Positions 36,094 to 43,663 of a DNA stretch of 64,000 bases are shown in pieces. The stretch is taken from assembly GCF_034006445.1 (NCBI RefSeq), contig NZ_JAVESS010000003.1, positions 299,955-363,954 of the forward strand, read 5' to 3'. The notes beneath the pieces were generated by a model, which worked only from the letters and a program-made list of their open reading frames with translations, was not told the origin of the DNA and searched no databases. The position numbers and the translations under genes are program-made. Source of the stretch: Desulfovibrio sp. (GTDB taxonomy: Bacteria > Desulfobacterota > Desulfovibrionia > Desulfovibrionales > Desulfovibrionaceae). Numbering within the stretch: position 1 is the stretch's first letter; each line of letters starts with the position of its first letter.

Positions 36094-36426
36094 ATGTCCT
36101 TTCTGGTATACGTCACTGCCCCGGATGAAGCGCTTGCCCTTTCTCTTGCCAGAACGCTGGTGGGCGAGGGGCTTGCGGCCGGGGTCAATATTGTGCCCGG
36201 CGCGCGCTCCATATACCGCTGGCGCGGTCAGGTGCATGACGCAGAGGAACATCTGCTTGTGGCCCAGGTGAGCCGTGCGGCCCTGCCAGCCTTTGAGGCG
36301 GCGGTAAGGCGCCTGCACAGGTATGAGGTTCCCTGCATGGTGGCGGTGCCCATTGAGGCGGGGTTCGGGTCTTTTCTGGACTGGATCCGGGAAAACAGCC
36401 ATCCGCCCGCGCCCGCAGACGACTAG
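36094..36426 (+). CDS. cutA: CutA1 family protein (divalent cation tolerance)
   Basis: 110-residue trimeric ferredoxin-like-fold protein, normal length. Typical stretches: VYVTAPDEALALSLARTLVGEGLAAGVNIVPGARS cut short here as VTAPDEAL and AAGVNIVPGARSIYRW, followed by HLLVAQVS and a conserved YEVPCMVAVPI. CutA is linked to copper and other divalent metal tolerance, but its biochemical role is unsettled. GGAGGAAG precedes the ATG. It stands alone, 76 bases ahead of the PfkB kinase gene, with a fragment resembling repeat B in that gap. Confidence 0.93.
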   Translation: MSFLVYVTAPDEALALSLARTLVGEGLAAGVNIVPGARSIYRWRGQVHDAEEHLLVAQVSRAALPAFEAAVRRLHRYEVPCMVAVPIEAGFGSFLDWIRENSHPPAPADD

Positions 36427-36502
36427 AGCTTTTTGTCTTTGAAAAAAAGTACATGCGTTCACGCTGCACAAGATATTTTTCACCACATAACGCGAGGACC
36501 CT

Positions 36503-37456
36503 ATGGCCATTTATGTTTCCGGTTCGCTGGCCTTTGACCGCATCATGACCTTTCCCGGCAATTTTCAGGATCATATCCTCATGGACAAGCTGCACATGAT
36601 CAATGTCAGCTTCATGGTGGATGGCATGGATGAAAGGCGAGGGGGCTGCGCGGGCAATATCGCCTATTCCCTTGCCCTGCTTGGTGAAAAACCTGTGATT
36701 GTGGCGGCGGCCGGACGTGATTTTGAATCCTACGCCCTGACGCTGTCTGCCCACGGCCTGCCCCTGGACGGTATACGCCGTGCGGACGAAGTGTTCACGG
36801 CCCTGTGCTACATCACCACAGACATGAACAGCAACCAGATCACCGGTTTTTACCCCGGCGCCATGACCCTGCCCGCCGAGTATGACTTCCCCGGCCTTGA
36901 CGCGCGGCAGGATCTGGCCATCGTGTCTCCCGGCAATGTGGAAGACATGCGCCGCCTGCCCCGCCTGTATCGTGAAAAGGGCGTGCCCTATATTTTTGAT
37001 CCCGGCCAGCAGCTGCCCGTGCTCACCAGCCAGGAACTGCTTGAGGCCATTGAAGGCTCGCTGGCCTGCATCACCAACGATTATGAACTGAACATGATCT
37101 GCAAGGCCACGGGCAAGAGCGAAGACGAGATCGCGGCGCGCACCCAGTGGCTTGTAACCACCCTTGGCGCGGAAGGCGCGCAGGTGCGCGGCCATGGCGA
37201 AAACATACGCATTGCGCCCGTGCCCATCAGCAAGGTGCTGGATCCCACCGGCGCGGGCGACGCGCACCGCGCGGGGCTTATCAAGGGGCTGGTGCATGGC
37301 CTTGCCATGCCGGATGCCGCCAGACTTGGCTCCGTCAGCGCGAGCTTTGCCCTGGAAAAGCTGGGCACGCAGGAGCACGTTTTTACGCCCGCAGACTTTT
37401 GCCAGCGGTACGAGGCCGTTTTCGGGCCGGTGCCCAAGGGTGTTTTTGCCGTGTAA
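36503..37456 (+). CDS. PfkB-family carbohydrate/nucleoside kinase
   Basis: 317 residues. The PfkB fold is shown by the N-terminal substrate-binding GGCAGNIAYSLALLG (about 48-62) and the C-terminal signature DPTGAGDAHRAGLIKG (about 245-260), where the catalytic Asp of GAGD is present and the usual following Phe is His. The substrate is probably a sugar or adenosine; sequence such as RRGGCAGN and TNDYELNMI resembles adenosine kinase-like members of anaerobes, but this cannot be settled here. GCGAGGACC precedes the ATG. A MITE-like repeat C lies downstream. Confidence 0.85.
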   Translation: MAIYVSGSLAFDRIMTFPGNFQDHILMDKLHMINVSFMVDGMDERRGGCAGNIAYSLALLGEKPVIVAAAGRDFESYALTLSAHGLPLDGIRRADEVFTALCYITTDMNSNQITGFYPGAMTLPAEYDFPGLDARQDLAIVSPGNVEDMRRLPRLYREKGVPYIFDPGQQLPVLTSQELLEAIEGSLACITNDYELNMICKATGKSEDEIAARTQWLVTTLGAEGAQVRGHGENIRIAPVPISKVLDPTGAGDAHRAGLIKGLVHGLAMPDAARLGSVSASFALEKLGTQEHVFTPADFCQRYEAVFGPVPKGVFAV

Positions 37457-37623
37457 CACTGCTGGTCAGAGGCGGGCCGGGCGGCAACAAGCATAGTCCC
37501 CTGCCCGCTCTGCCTGGCGGGCAAAGCCTCACGTTGCGTCGCACCTTCACAGCAAGCGCCTTTTCATGCAGTTGCAGAGCAGTTTCAAGGTAGAATCGCG
37601 CTTTGATCCGGGGATTCTTTTTT

Positions 37624-37777
37624 AGGGAAGCACTGATTAAAGAGCCTTCTGGAAACGTGCTGGTATTTTGTTTGGCAAGGCGCGATCTTTTTTCAAGCAG
37701 GAGTGGACTCTTCCGTCCTCGACTGCTTCAAAAAAAGTGAAGCAAAGCCGCCAAACGAAATAAATCGGCGTTTCCTT
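37624..37777. mobile_element. Repeat C copy 1: MITE-like palindromic element
   Basis: About 154 bp with imperfect terminal inverted repeats (AGGGAAGCACTGATTAA and, on the other strand, AAGGAAACGCCGATTTAT). Nested inner arms are TTTGGC/GCCAAA and TTTTTTCAAGCAG/CTGCTTCAAAAAAA. No transposase is encoded. It ends 19 bases before the YdcZ-like gene. Confidence 0.75.
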
Positions 37778-37796
37778 AGACTTTGTCGGAGGGATT

Positions 37797-38225
37797 ATGC
37801 TGTACGTCACTCTTGTGATTCTGGCGGGTTTCCTGACGGCCATGCAGTCGCCCATCAATGCGGGCCTGAGTCGCACTGTGGGCGTGCTGGAAAGCAGCTT
37901 CGTTTCTTTTGCCGGCGGGGCGCTGTTTCTCGGGCTCGCCATGCTTTTTTTCGGTCGCGGGCACATATGGCGGTTAACCGAAGCGCCTTCCTGGCAGTGG
38001 ATAGGCGGTATTTTAGGGGCCACTATGGTACTGAGCAGCATAATTGCCGTACCGCGCATCGGCGTGCTGGCTACCGCTCTGGCCATGATTTTCGGCAACC
38101 TGCTTATGGCGGCCATTATTGACAATTACGGCTGGTTTGGTGTGCCTGTGACGCCCTTTGGCTGGCACAGGCTTTTGGGCTTTGTTCTGGTGCTGGCCGG
38201 TCTGGCTCTGGTGTTCCGGCGCTAG
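37797..38225 (+). CDS. Small DMT-type membrane protein, DUF606/YdcZ family
   Basis: 142 residues with about five hydrophobic segments, the size of a half-length DMT transporter. Family features: TAMQSPINAGLSRTVG in the first helix, SSFVSFAGGALFL, and QWIGGILGATMVLSSIIAVPRIG. Function unknown; an exporter of small metabolites is the usual guess. GGAGGG precedes the ATG, immediately outside repeat C, so the element may carry or displace its promoter. It is likely co-transcribed with the YbaK-family gene 77 bases downstream. Confidence 0.85.
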   Translation: MLYVTLVILAGFLTAMQSPINAGLSRTVGVLESSFVSFAGGALFLGLAMLFFGRGHIWRLTEAPSWQWIGGILGATMVLSSIIAVPRIGVLATALAMIFGNLLMAAIIDNYGWFGVPVTPFGWHRLLGFVLVLAGLALVFRR

Positions 38226-38302
38226 CGTGGCGCACGTGACGACACGCTACAGCCTGCCTGTGGCAAGACATACAACCCAAGATATACAACCAAGGATGGA
38301 TC

Positions 38303-38776
38303 ATGCGTGTGGATGCGGTAAAGGCCGTGCTGGCAAGTCACGGTCTGGCTGAGGCATATATGGAATTTGCGGTGTCGAGCGCCACTGTGGATCTGGCCGC
38401 AGCGGCGGTGGGATGCGAGCCGGGGCGCATTGCCAAGAGCCTTTCCGTCATGGGTGCGGACGGCCCCATGGTGCTGGTGGTCATGGGCACGGCCAGGCTG
38501 GACAACCGCAAGTTCAAGGATGCTTTTGGCTGCAAGCCCCGATTCATCAAGCCCGAAGATTTGCCGGACATGGTGGGGCATCCCATGGGGGGCGTCTGCC
38601 CCTTTGCGTTGCGCGACACTGTGCGCGTGTATCTTGACGCGAGCCTCAGGAATTTTGATCCCATATACCCTGCGGCTGGTGCGCCCAATAATATGGTGCG
38701 GATAACACTGGACGAGCTTGAACGCATCACGGGGGGAACCTGGGTTGATGTGTGCAAGGAGGAGCAGCCCGCCTGA
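38303..38776 (+). CDS. YbaK/ProX-family aminoacyl-tRNA deacylase
   Basis: 157 residues. It matches free-standing editing proteins that hydrolyse mischarged tRNAs (for example Cys- or Ala-tRNA-Pro): CEPGRIAKSLSVMG with the conserved Lys, LDNRKFKDAFGCKPRFIKPEDL, and the GHPMGGVCPFAL block that shapes the active site. Full family length. It follows the YdcZ-like gene on the same strand. The exact tRNA substrate cannot be told from the sequence. Confidence 0.9.
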   Translation: MRVDAVKAVLASHGLAEAYMEFAVSSATVDLAAAAVGCEPGRIAKSLSVMGADGPMVLVVMGTARLDNRKFKDAFGCKPRFIKPEDLPDMVGHPMGGVCPFALRDTVRVYLDASLRNFDPIYPAAGAPNNMVRITLDELERITGGTWVDVCKEEQPA

Positions 38777-38951
38777 GCGGGGCAGGCGCACGGATGAACA
38801 AAACTGGGGCGAGGCGCACAAAACGGGACGAGAAGCACAAAACGGGGCGCGGTTGTGCCCCTGATGCTGACCCCATCCGGGGCCGTGCACGTGCAGCAGC
38901 CCTATTCCCTCGCAGCGCTGGGGCATCTACCCTTTTTCAGGGGTAAATGCC

Positions 38952-39425
38952 CTAAAAGCGCCGCCTGTGATGGCAGCCCTCATGACCACAGGGCTGGTCC
39001 GAGCCTTCGCAAAGTTTGTATTCGCCGCCTTCTATGCGCAGCATCTTGCCGTTGACCAGGGCGTCGGCCAGCTTTTTGCGCGCCTCCGCATAAATGCTCT
39101 GCACAGTGGTGCGGGCGATCTCCATTTTTTCGGCGCAGGCCTCCTGCGTAAATCCCTCCAGATCGATGAGTCGGACGGTTTCATACTGGTCCACAGTCAT
39201 GACCACAGCTTCGGCGTGCATGCCGTGCATACCGTGCCCTGATCCGGGACCGCCGCCGTGGCCTCCGCGCCCGCCGCGTCCCGATCCGGGGCCGCCGCCG
39301 GGGCGCATGCCGCGACCGGATGCGCCCCCCTCCGGCGCAGGGCCGCCGTCAGGCCCGGCCATGGGGCCGAAACATGTGCTCTGGGGCATGGAGCAGACTC
39401 TGCGCCATTTTTTGGGTCTTGGCAT
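38952..39425 (-). CDS. DUF134-family DNA-binding protein with Gly-rich insertion
   Basis: 157 residues. The start [11 protein letters not shown] and the block [35 protein letters not shown], read in pieces ([32 protein letters not shown]), are typical of DUF134, a sigma-70-region-4-like helix-turn-helix family. A Gly/Arg/His/Pro insertion of about 45 residues separates them. The C-terminus is Cys/His-rich ([12 protein letters not shown], plus an upstream Cys), suggesting metal or Fe-S sensing. It lies 92 bases downstream of the Gly/Met-rich gene on the same strand and may regulate the palindromic promoter ahead of it (inference). Confidence 0.85.
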   Translation of the reverse strand: MPRPKKWRRVCSMPQSTCFGPMAGPDGGPAPEGGASGRGMRPGGGPGSGRGGRGGHGGGPGSGHGMHGMHAEAVVMTVDQYETVRLIDLEGFTQEACAEKMEIARTTVQSIYAEARKKLADALVNGKMLRIEGGEYKLCEGSDQPCGHEGCHHRRRF

Positions 39426-39517
39426 GGGCTTTCTCTCGGTAACACGTGAAGCCGCCCCGGCAGGGAGCGGCCTTTTGGCATCGGGCGATGCGAACCGGCA
39501 ATGGAGCCAGGGTACCC

Positions 39518-40057
39518 TTAATCGTCCGTGCCGTCACCTGTGGGGCTGGCGGGCGCAGAGTCGGGGGGCGTGCTCCGCTGGGGCATGGCGTTGCCGCTGC
39601 GGCGCTGGCCCATGCCCTGGCCGTTCTGGCCCATGCCCTTGCGCCCACGGCCGCCGTTGCCGCCGTGGCAGCGGCCCATGCCCATGCCCTGACCGTTCCG
39701 GGCCATGTCCATGTTTGGGCCGTTCGGGCCGTCCTGGCCGCTCTGGAGCATATCCATGCCCTGCCCGTCACGTTGCATACCCATGCCCTGTCCGTCACGT
39801 CCACGGCGGCACTGGGACATACCCTGTCCGTTCTGGGCCATGCCGTTGCGGCCACGGCCGCCGTGGCGGCGGCCCATGCCCATGGCCTGATTATTCTGGC
39901 CCATGCCCTGTCCGTCCTGGGTCATGTCGTCAATGGCATTCATGCCGCCGCGCATGCCGCCGCGCATGCCGCCGCGCATCCCGTGGGCGCAACGGCTGCC
40001 GCGCCCGGTCTGACGGAAATCCTGGGGATTGTTCTGATTATCGTTGTACATATACAT
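39518..40057 (-). CDS. Gly/Met/Gln-rich repetitive protein of unknown function
   Basis: 179 residues, mostly degenerate 7-10 residue units such as [15 protein letters not shown] and [10 protein letters not shown], with three MRGG repeats near the N-terminus and an acidic Pro/Ser tail. About 15 % Met, with scattered His and three Cys. Unlike most repeat-only frames here, it has a good promoter with inverted-repeat operators 60-120 bases upstream, and a DUF134 regulator gene follows it, as for small Met/Gly-rich proteins next to DUF134 and nitrogenase-cofactor-like genes in sulfate reducers. A metal-binding role is plausible but unproven. No signal peptide. The antisense frame (242 codons) is a by-product of the repeat. 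Confidence 0.65.
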   Translation of the reverse strand: MYMYNDNQNNPQDFRQTGRGSRCAHGMRGGMRGGMRGGMNAIDDMTQDGQGMGQNNQAMGMGRRHGGRGRNGMAQNGQGMSQCRRGRDGQGMGMQRDGQGMDMLQSGQDGPNGPNMDMARNGQGMGMGRCHGGNGGRGRKGMGQNGQGMGQRRSGNAMPQRSTPPDSAPASPTGDGTDD

Positions 40058-40112
40058 CTCCTTGATGTTGGGGATTACTGTTGTTGGTTGTTATTGCGTG
40101 CGCCCTTGGGCG

Positions 40113-40179
40113 TTTTGTTATTGCCGACATATGTCAAAAACAAAATAGGGTCTGTTTGTGGCATATGTCAATAACAAAA
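40113..40179 (-). promoter_or_regulatory. Promoter flanked by inverted-repeat operators
   Basis: Minus strand TTGACA (40166-40171), 18-bp spacer, TATTTT (40142-40147). The left site (TTTTGTTATTG-CC-GACATATG, 40113-40133) and right site (CATATGTC-AATAACAAAA, 40162-40179) are inverted copies of each other, one just downstream of the -10 and one over the -35. This suits a repressor bridging the promoter. Confidence 0.75.
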
Positions 40180-40279
40180 AATCAAAAATCGCAAGATTCT
40201 TTGCCAGAAGGTCTGCACAACGCGCTGACAGGAAAAAATATTTTTTTAAAAACAGATGGTTGTCTGAAAAAAAATCGTA

Positions 40280-40440
40280 CCTCGGCACGCACATGTGGGA
40301 ACGCACACCGGGCACGTATACCGGGGCACGCACTCCGGGGCACGTATGCCGGGCACGAACATGTAGGCACGCACACCTGGCCCTCGCACATGCGGGCACG
40401 AACACCTGGCCATCCACCTGACCCTCGCACATGTGGGCAC
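40280..40440. repeat. Degenerate GCACGCAC-type repeats
   Basis: Many imperfect copies of GCACGCACNCCGGG / GGGCACGTATGCCGGG. Frames of up to 200 codons on both strands arise from the repeat and look non-coding. The rest of 40180-40800 holds no gene I can support. Confidence 0.6.
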
Positions 40441-40813
40441 TCTCAGGCCAACGCTCTGCAGCTGTGTGCGCAGGCGTTTTCCGTGAATGCGTGCACGCGG
40501 GCTGGCTATGCAGGCGCATGCGGGCTGGCTGTGCAGGTGCATCGGGGATGGGCGCATCCAAACTGCGTGGCCAGTGGGGCAGCAGTCGCGTTGCAGGCAG
40601 ACATGAGACGGGCGTTGTGAAGGTGCGGGTCCAAGGGGGCACAATTGCGGTGCGCATATGTGTCGGCAAGGGGCATCTCGATCGTTACGGCGCAGGGTTT
40701 CAGAGGGGGGCCGCTTCAGGCAGGGTGCTGGCGAGTTTTTGCCAGTATGCGGCAGTGCAGGATTCAGCCGGACATGACGGATATACATATTGGCATATAT
40801 ATTTTGTGAAGAA

Positions 40814-40832
40814 TGAAAATGACAATCATTCT
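40814..40832. promoter_or_regulatory. Fur-box-like sequence upstream of aldA
   Basis: TGAAAATGACAATCATTCT, with arms GAATGA and TCATTC over 40811-40831, matches most positions of the 19-bp Fur box GATAATGATAATCATTATC. It lies about 110 bases ahead of aldA. Whether a Fur-type protein binds here is inference. Confidence 0.4.
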
Positions 40833-40939
40833 GAAAAGTTTTGAGCAAGAGCCCCGCAAAGGCGCAGCCTGTAGCGTCTGCGGGCGACTTTACCTTGTTT
40901 TTATTTTATGGCTAACTTGGTGCAAACCAAGGAGCGAAC

Positions 40940-42376
40940 ATGCGTTCATATTTGCAGTTCATCAACGGTAAACTGGTTCCCGGTCTGTCGGACACCATGA
41001 TAGAAGTGGAAAATCCCTCAACCGGAAAAATAATGGCCCATACTCCCAATGGCGGGCGCGAGGACGCCATGGCCGCCCTGGAGGCCGCCACCAGGGCGCA
41101 GAGCGGCTGGGCTGCCCTGACCTCGGCGGCCCGGGCGGAATATCTGAAAAAATTTGCCGCCGTCATTCGCAGACACCGTCAGGACCTGGGCCGCATCCTG
41201 GCTGAGGAGCAGGCCAAGACCCACCCGCTGGCGCAGGTGGAGGTGGATTTTACGGCAGACTACTTTGACTATTACGCCGGTTGGGCGCGCATCTATGAAG
41301 GGGAGATCATCCAGAGTGACCGCCCGCGCGAAAACATCCTGCTGTACCGCCAGCCCATCGGCGTGGTTGTGGGCATCTGCCCCTGGAACTTCCCCTTCTT
41401 TGTCATGGCCCGCAAGGTTGCCCCATCCCTTCTGGTGGGCTGCACAGCCGTCATCAAGCCCAGCAGCGTGGCCCCGGCCACAACGATGGAATTTGCCAGG
41501 CTGGTGGCCCAGGAGGTGGATCTGCCCGCAGGCGTGCTCAACATCATCACGGGCGGCGGCGGCAGTATGGGCGAAGCCCTGGCGTCCAGCCCGCAGGCGG
41601 ACATGGTTTCGCTTACCGGCAGTGTTGAGGCCGGGCAACGCATTATCGCCGCCAGCGTGGAAAATGTTACCAAGGTTTCGCTGGAACTGGGCGGCAAGGC
41701 TCCGGCCATTGTGTGCCAGGACGCTGATCTGGATCTGGCCGTCAGGGCTGTCACAGCTTCGCGCACCATCTTCAGCGGTCAGGTGTGCAACTGCGCCGAG
41801 CGGCTGTATGTACATGAGAGCATTGCCGATCAGTTTGCGGAAAAACTGGCCGTGGCCTTTAACAACGTGCGCCTGGGCAATCCCTTTGACGATCCAGCGC
41901 CCGATATGTGCAGCCAGATCAGCGCCGAACACCTTGAAAAGATCGAAGCCATGGTAAAGCGCGCCCAGGCCGACGGCGCGGAAACGGTCACTGGCGGGGC
42001 ACGCGCGCCACAGGGCAACGGGTATTTCTACACGCCGACCCTGCTGCGCAACTGCCGTCAGGACATGGAGATCGTGCGCAAGGAAGTGTTTGGCCCCGTG
42101 CTGCCCATGCTGACCTTCCGCGAGCTGGATGAGGCCATCATGCTTGCCAATGACTGCGAATACGGCCTGACTTCGTCCATTTACACAAGCAACATCTCCA
42201 AGGCCCTTGAGGCGGTCAACAAGCTGAAGTTTGGCGAAACCTACGTGAACCGCGAAAACTTCGAGGCCATGCAGGGCTTCCACGCGGGCTGGCGCAAGTC
42301 CGGCATTGGCGGCGCCGACGGCAAGCACGGACTTATGGAGTATCTACAGACCCACGTGGCCTACATTCAATATTAG
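40940..42376 (+). CDS. aldA: Lactaldehyde/glycolaldehyde dehydrogenase (AldA-like)
   Basis: 478-residue NAD-dependent aldehyde dehydrogenase that would oxidise L-lactaldehyde to lactate or glycolaldehyde to glycolate. Catalytic Cys in SGQVCNCAERLYV, general-base Glu in LELGGKAPAIV, cofactor-binding Asn in CPWNFPFFVMARK. The AldA-specific stretches VEVDFTADYFDYYAGWAR, EGEIIQSDRP and NRENFEAMQGFHAGWRKSG separate it from other ALDHs. AGGAG precedes the ATG. The stop codon TAG overlaps the first base pairs of a repeat C element, so the last residues may have been reset by its insertion. No fucose or rhamnose genes are adjacent. Confidence 0.9.
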   Translation: MRSYLQFINGKLVPGLSDTMIEVENPSTGKIMAHTPNGGREDAMAALEAATRAQSGWAALTSAARAEYLKKFAAVIRRHRQDLGRILAEEQAKTHPLAQVEVDFTADYFDYYAGWARIYEGEIIQSDRPRENILLYRQPIGVVVGICPWNFPFFVMARKVAPSLLVGCTAVIKPSSVAPATTMEFARLVAQEVDLPAGVLNIITGGGGSMGEALASSPQADMVSLTGSVEAGQRIIAASVENVTKVSLELGGKAPAIVCQDADLDLAVRAVTASRTIFSGQVCNCAERLYVHESIADQFAEKLAVAFNNVRLGNPFDDPAPDMCSQISAEHLEKIEAMVKRAQADGAETVTGGARAPQGNGYFYTPTLLRNCRQDMEIVRKEVFGPVLPMLTFRELDEAIMLANDCEYGLTSSIYTSNISKALEAVNKLKFGETYVNRENFEAMQGFHAGWRKSGIGGADGKHGLMEYLQTHVAYIQY

Positions 42377-42515
42377 GGAAACGCTGATTTATTCCGTTTG
42401 GCGGTGTTGCTTCACTTTTTTTGAAACAGTCGAGGACGGAAGAGTCCACTCCTGTTTCAAAAAAAGATCGCGCCTTGCCAAACGAAACAACTGCGCGTTT
42501 CCAAAAGGCTCGTTC
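42375..42515. mobile_element. Repeat C copy 2: MITE-like element fused to the aldA stop codon
   Basis: Inverted relative to copy 1. Terminal AGGGAAACGCTGATTTATT, inner arms CGTTTGGC/GCCAAACG and TTTTTTTGAAACAG/CTGTTTCAAAAAAA. Against copy 1 a G:C pair has become A:T on both arms (AGCAG/CTGCT versus AACAG/CTGTT). The distal end is truncated after CGTTTCCAAAAGGCTC. Confidence 0.75.
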
Positions 42516-42761
42516 TCCATGATCTGACGGGTATAACTGAAAATTCATCTCGCGACGACACTGTCTGGAGCAGTTTGCGAATGAAATGGATCAACCTGGA
42601 GCCGTCTGCGAATGAAAGGAACTAACGGCTCTCTGCGGAGCAGCCGCCTGGCACGCCAGGTTGAAATATCCAGGTGACTCTCGGCATAGTGTTGTAGAAA
42701 ATGCTATCGGCGGAAAAACACATTGCCCCAAAAAACGGGCAGAACAAAAAGCGGGCAGAAC

Positions 42762-42803
42762 AAAAAAAAACACTGGAGAAGCCGGGCGGCTTCTCCAGTG
42801 TTT
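42762..42803 (-). terminator. Strong rho-independent terminator
   Basis: AAACACTGGAGAAGCC / GGCTTCTCCAGTGTTT is a perfect 16-bp stem with a 4-nt loop; the minus strand continues with a T-run. It faces the cupin gene, 400 bases away beyond repeat A. The rest of 42516-42910 shows no gene. Confidence 0.85.
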
Positions 42804-42910
42804 GCGTTCAAGCCTTGAGGCAGAGGAGCACAGAAAATGTGCTTGAAGGCGCTGCCTCGGGAATCCCACTCCAGACCAGAAAATTCATTGGCATACACGA
42901 AATTACACCA

Positions 42911-43128
42911 AGAGTTTTAGGGGGTGGGGGCGTGGGGGAGGAGACCCTTTTTTAGAGCATTTAGCTTTGATAAAAGTTAAATGCTCTAACGCTGCACGAG
43001 AGTGCAGCGCGCCACAACGTGGCGTGGATTCAGCCGGAAATCACATTTTTCGGCTGAATGAAACCTTTGAAATGTGAAGCATTTCAAAGGTAATCTGGTC
43101 TAAAAGGGTCCCTCCCCCACAAAGCATT
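42911..43128. repeat. Repeat A copy 4, interrupted by repeat B copy 4
   Basis: Left arm GTGGGGGAGGAGACCC and right arm GGGTCCCTCCCCCAC with 148 bases of repeat B in the loop, at the same point as in copy 1. Between the aldA and cupin gene ends. Confidence 0.85.
42954..43101 (+). repeat. Repeat B copy 4: five-hairpin element inside repeat A
   Basis: Stems: AGAGCATTTA/TAAATGCTCT, CGCTGCAC/GTGCAGCG, CGCCAC/GTGGCG, ATTCAGCCG/CGGCTGAAT, CTTTGAAATG/CATTTCAAAG. Fourth stem covaries with copy 1. Confidence 0.85.
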
Positions 43129-43208
43129 TCACCAAAACCTCGCCCCAAAACCTCGCCCCGGAATACGCCCCGCAGGCGCACCCGGCAGAGGCATTCGTTT
43201 GCCCGCTG

Positions 43209-43556
43209 CTACTTGGTAAACAGGATAAGGGCGATCATTTCCAGGTCTTCAGTGCCGCTGTTGAGTATGCCGTGCACTTCGCCGTCGTTACAGACAGTGA
43301 CGTCGCCGGCTTTGACCTGCATGGACGTGCCGTTGTCGTCATAGGTTCCCTGGCCTTTGAGCACATAGTAGATTTCCAGTTCGCCGTTGTGCTTGTGACT
43401 GCCGATGGCGCAGCCGGGCTTGAGGTTCACCACGTTGAACAGGCGGCCCTTGCCGACCAGGCCTTCTTCATTGACGATCTTGGTGAACTTGGTGGTTCCG
43501 GGGCCGCCGAACATTTCTTTTTCAAATCCGTCCAGAGCATCAGCGCGATAGATCAT
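43209..43556 (-). CDS. Small single-domain cupin protein
   Basis: 115 residues. Cupin motif 1 appears as GSHKHNGELEIYYVLKGQG (two His and a Glu as metal ligands) and motif 2 as GDVTVCNDGEVHGILNSG with the last His. Such proteins are isomerases, dioxygenases or sensors; the reaction here is unknown. AAGGAG is 5-6 bases before ATG 43556. The frame extends 20 codons further without support. It lies 107 bases downstream... on the map, to the left of the MscS-type gene on the same strand, and could be the last gene of that transcript. Confidence 0.85.
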   Translation of the reverse strand: MIYRADALDGFEKEMFGGPGTTKFTKIVNEEGLVGKGRLFNVVNLKPGCAIGSHKHNGELEIYYVLKGQGTYDDNGTSMQVKAGDVTVCNDGEVHGILNSGTEDLEMIALILFTK

Positions 43557-43663
43557 ATGTTCTCCTTGTGCCTTGTGTTTGGCTGCGGCCCTGGCGGGGC
43601 TGCAACTGTAACGCATAACGGCCCCTGCCGGTGGCGGGCCGGGCCGGACGCGTTTTGCCTTGC

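Noticed and set aside
40246..40848. Long reverse frames through the GCACGCAC repeats
   Set aside because: Cys/His/Arg-rich composition arises from the repeat; frames are open on both strands and no start site is credible.
40815..40980. Small frame starting in the Fur-like box (MKMTIILKSF...)
   Set aside because: It overlaps the aldA ribosome binding site and start, and has no Shine-Dalgarno of its own.
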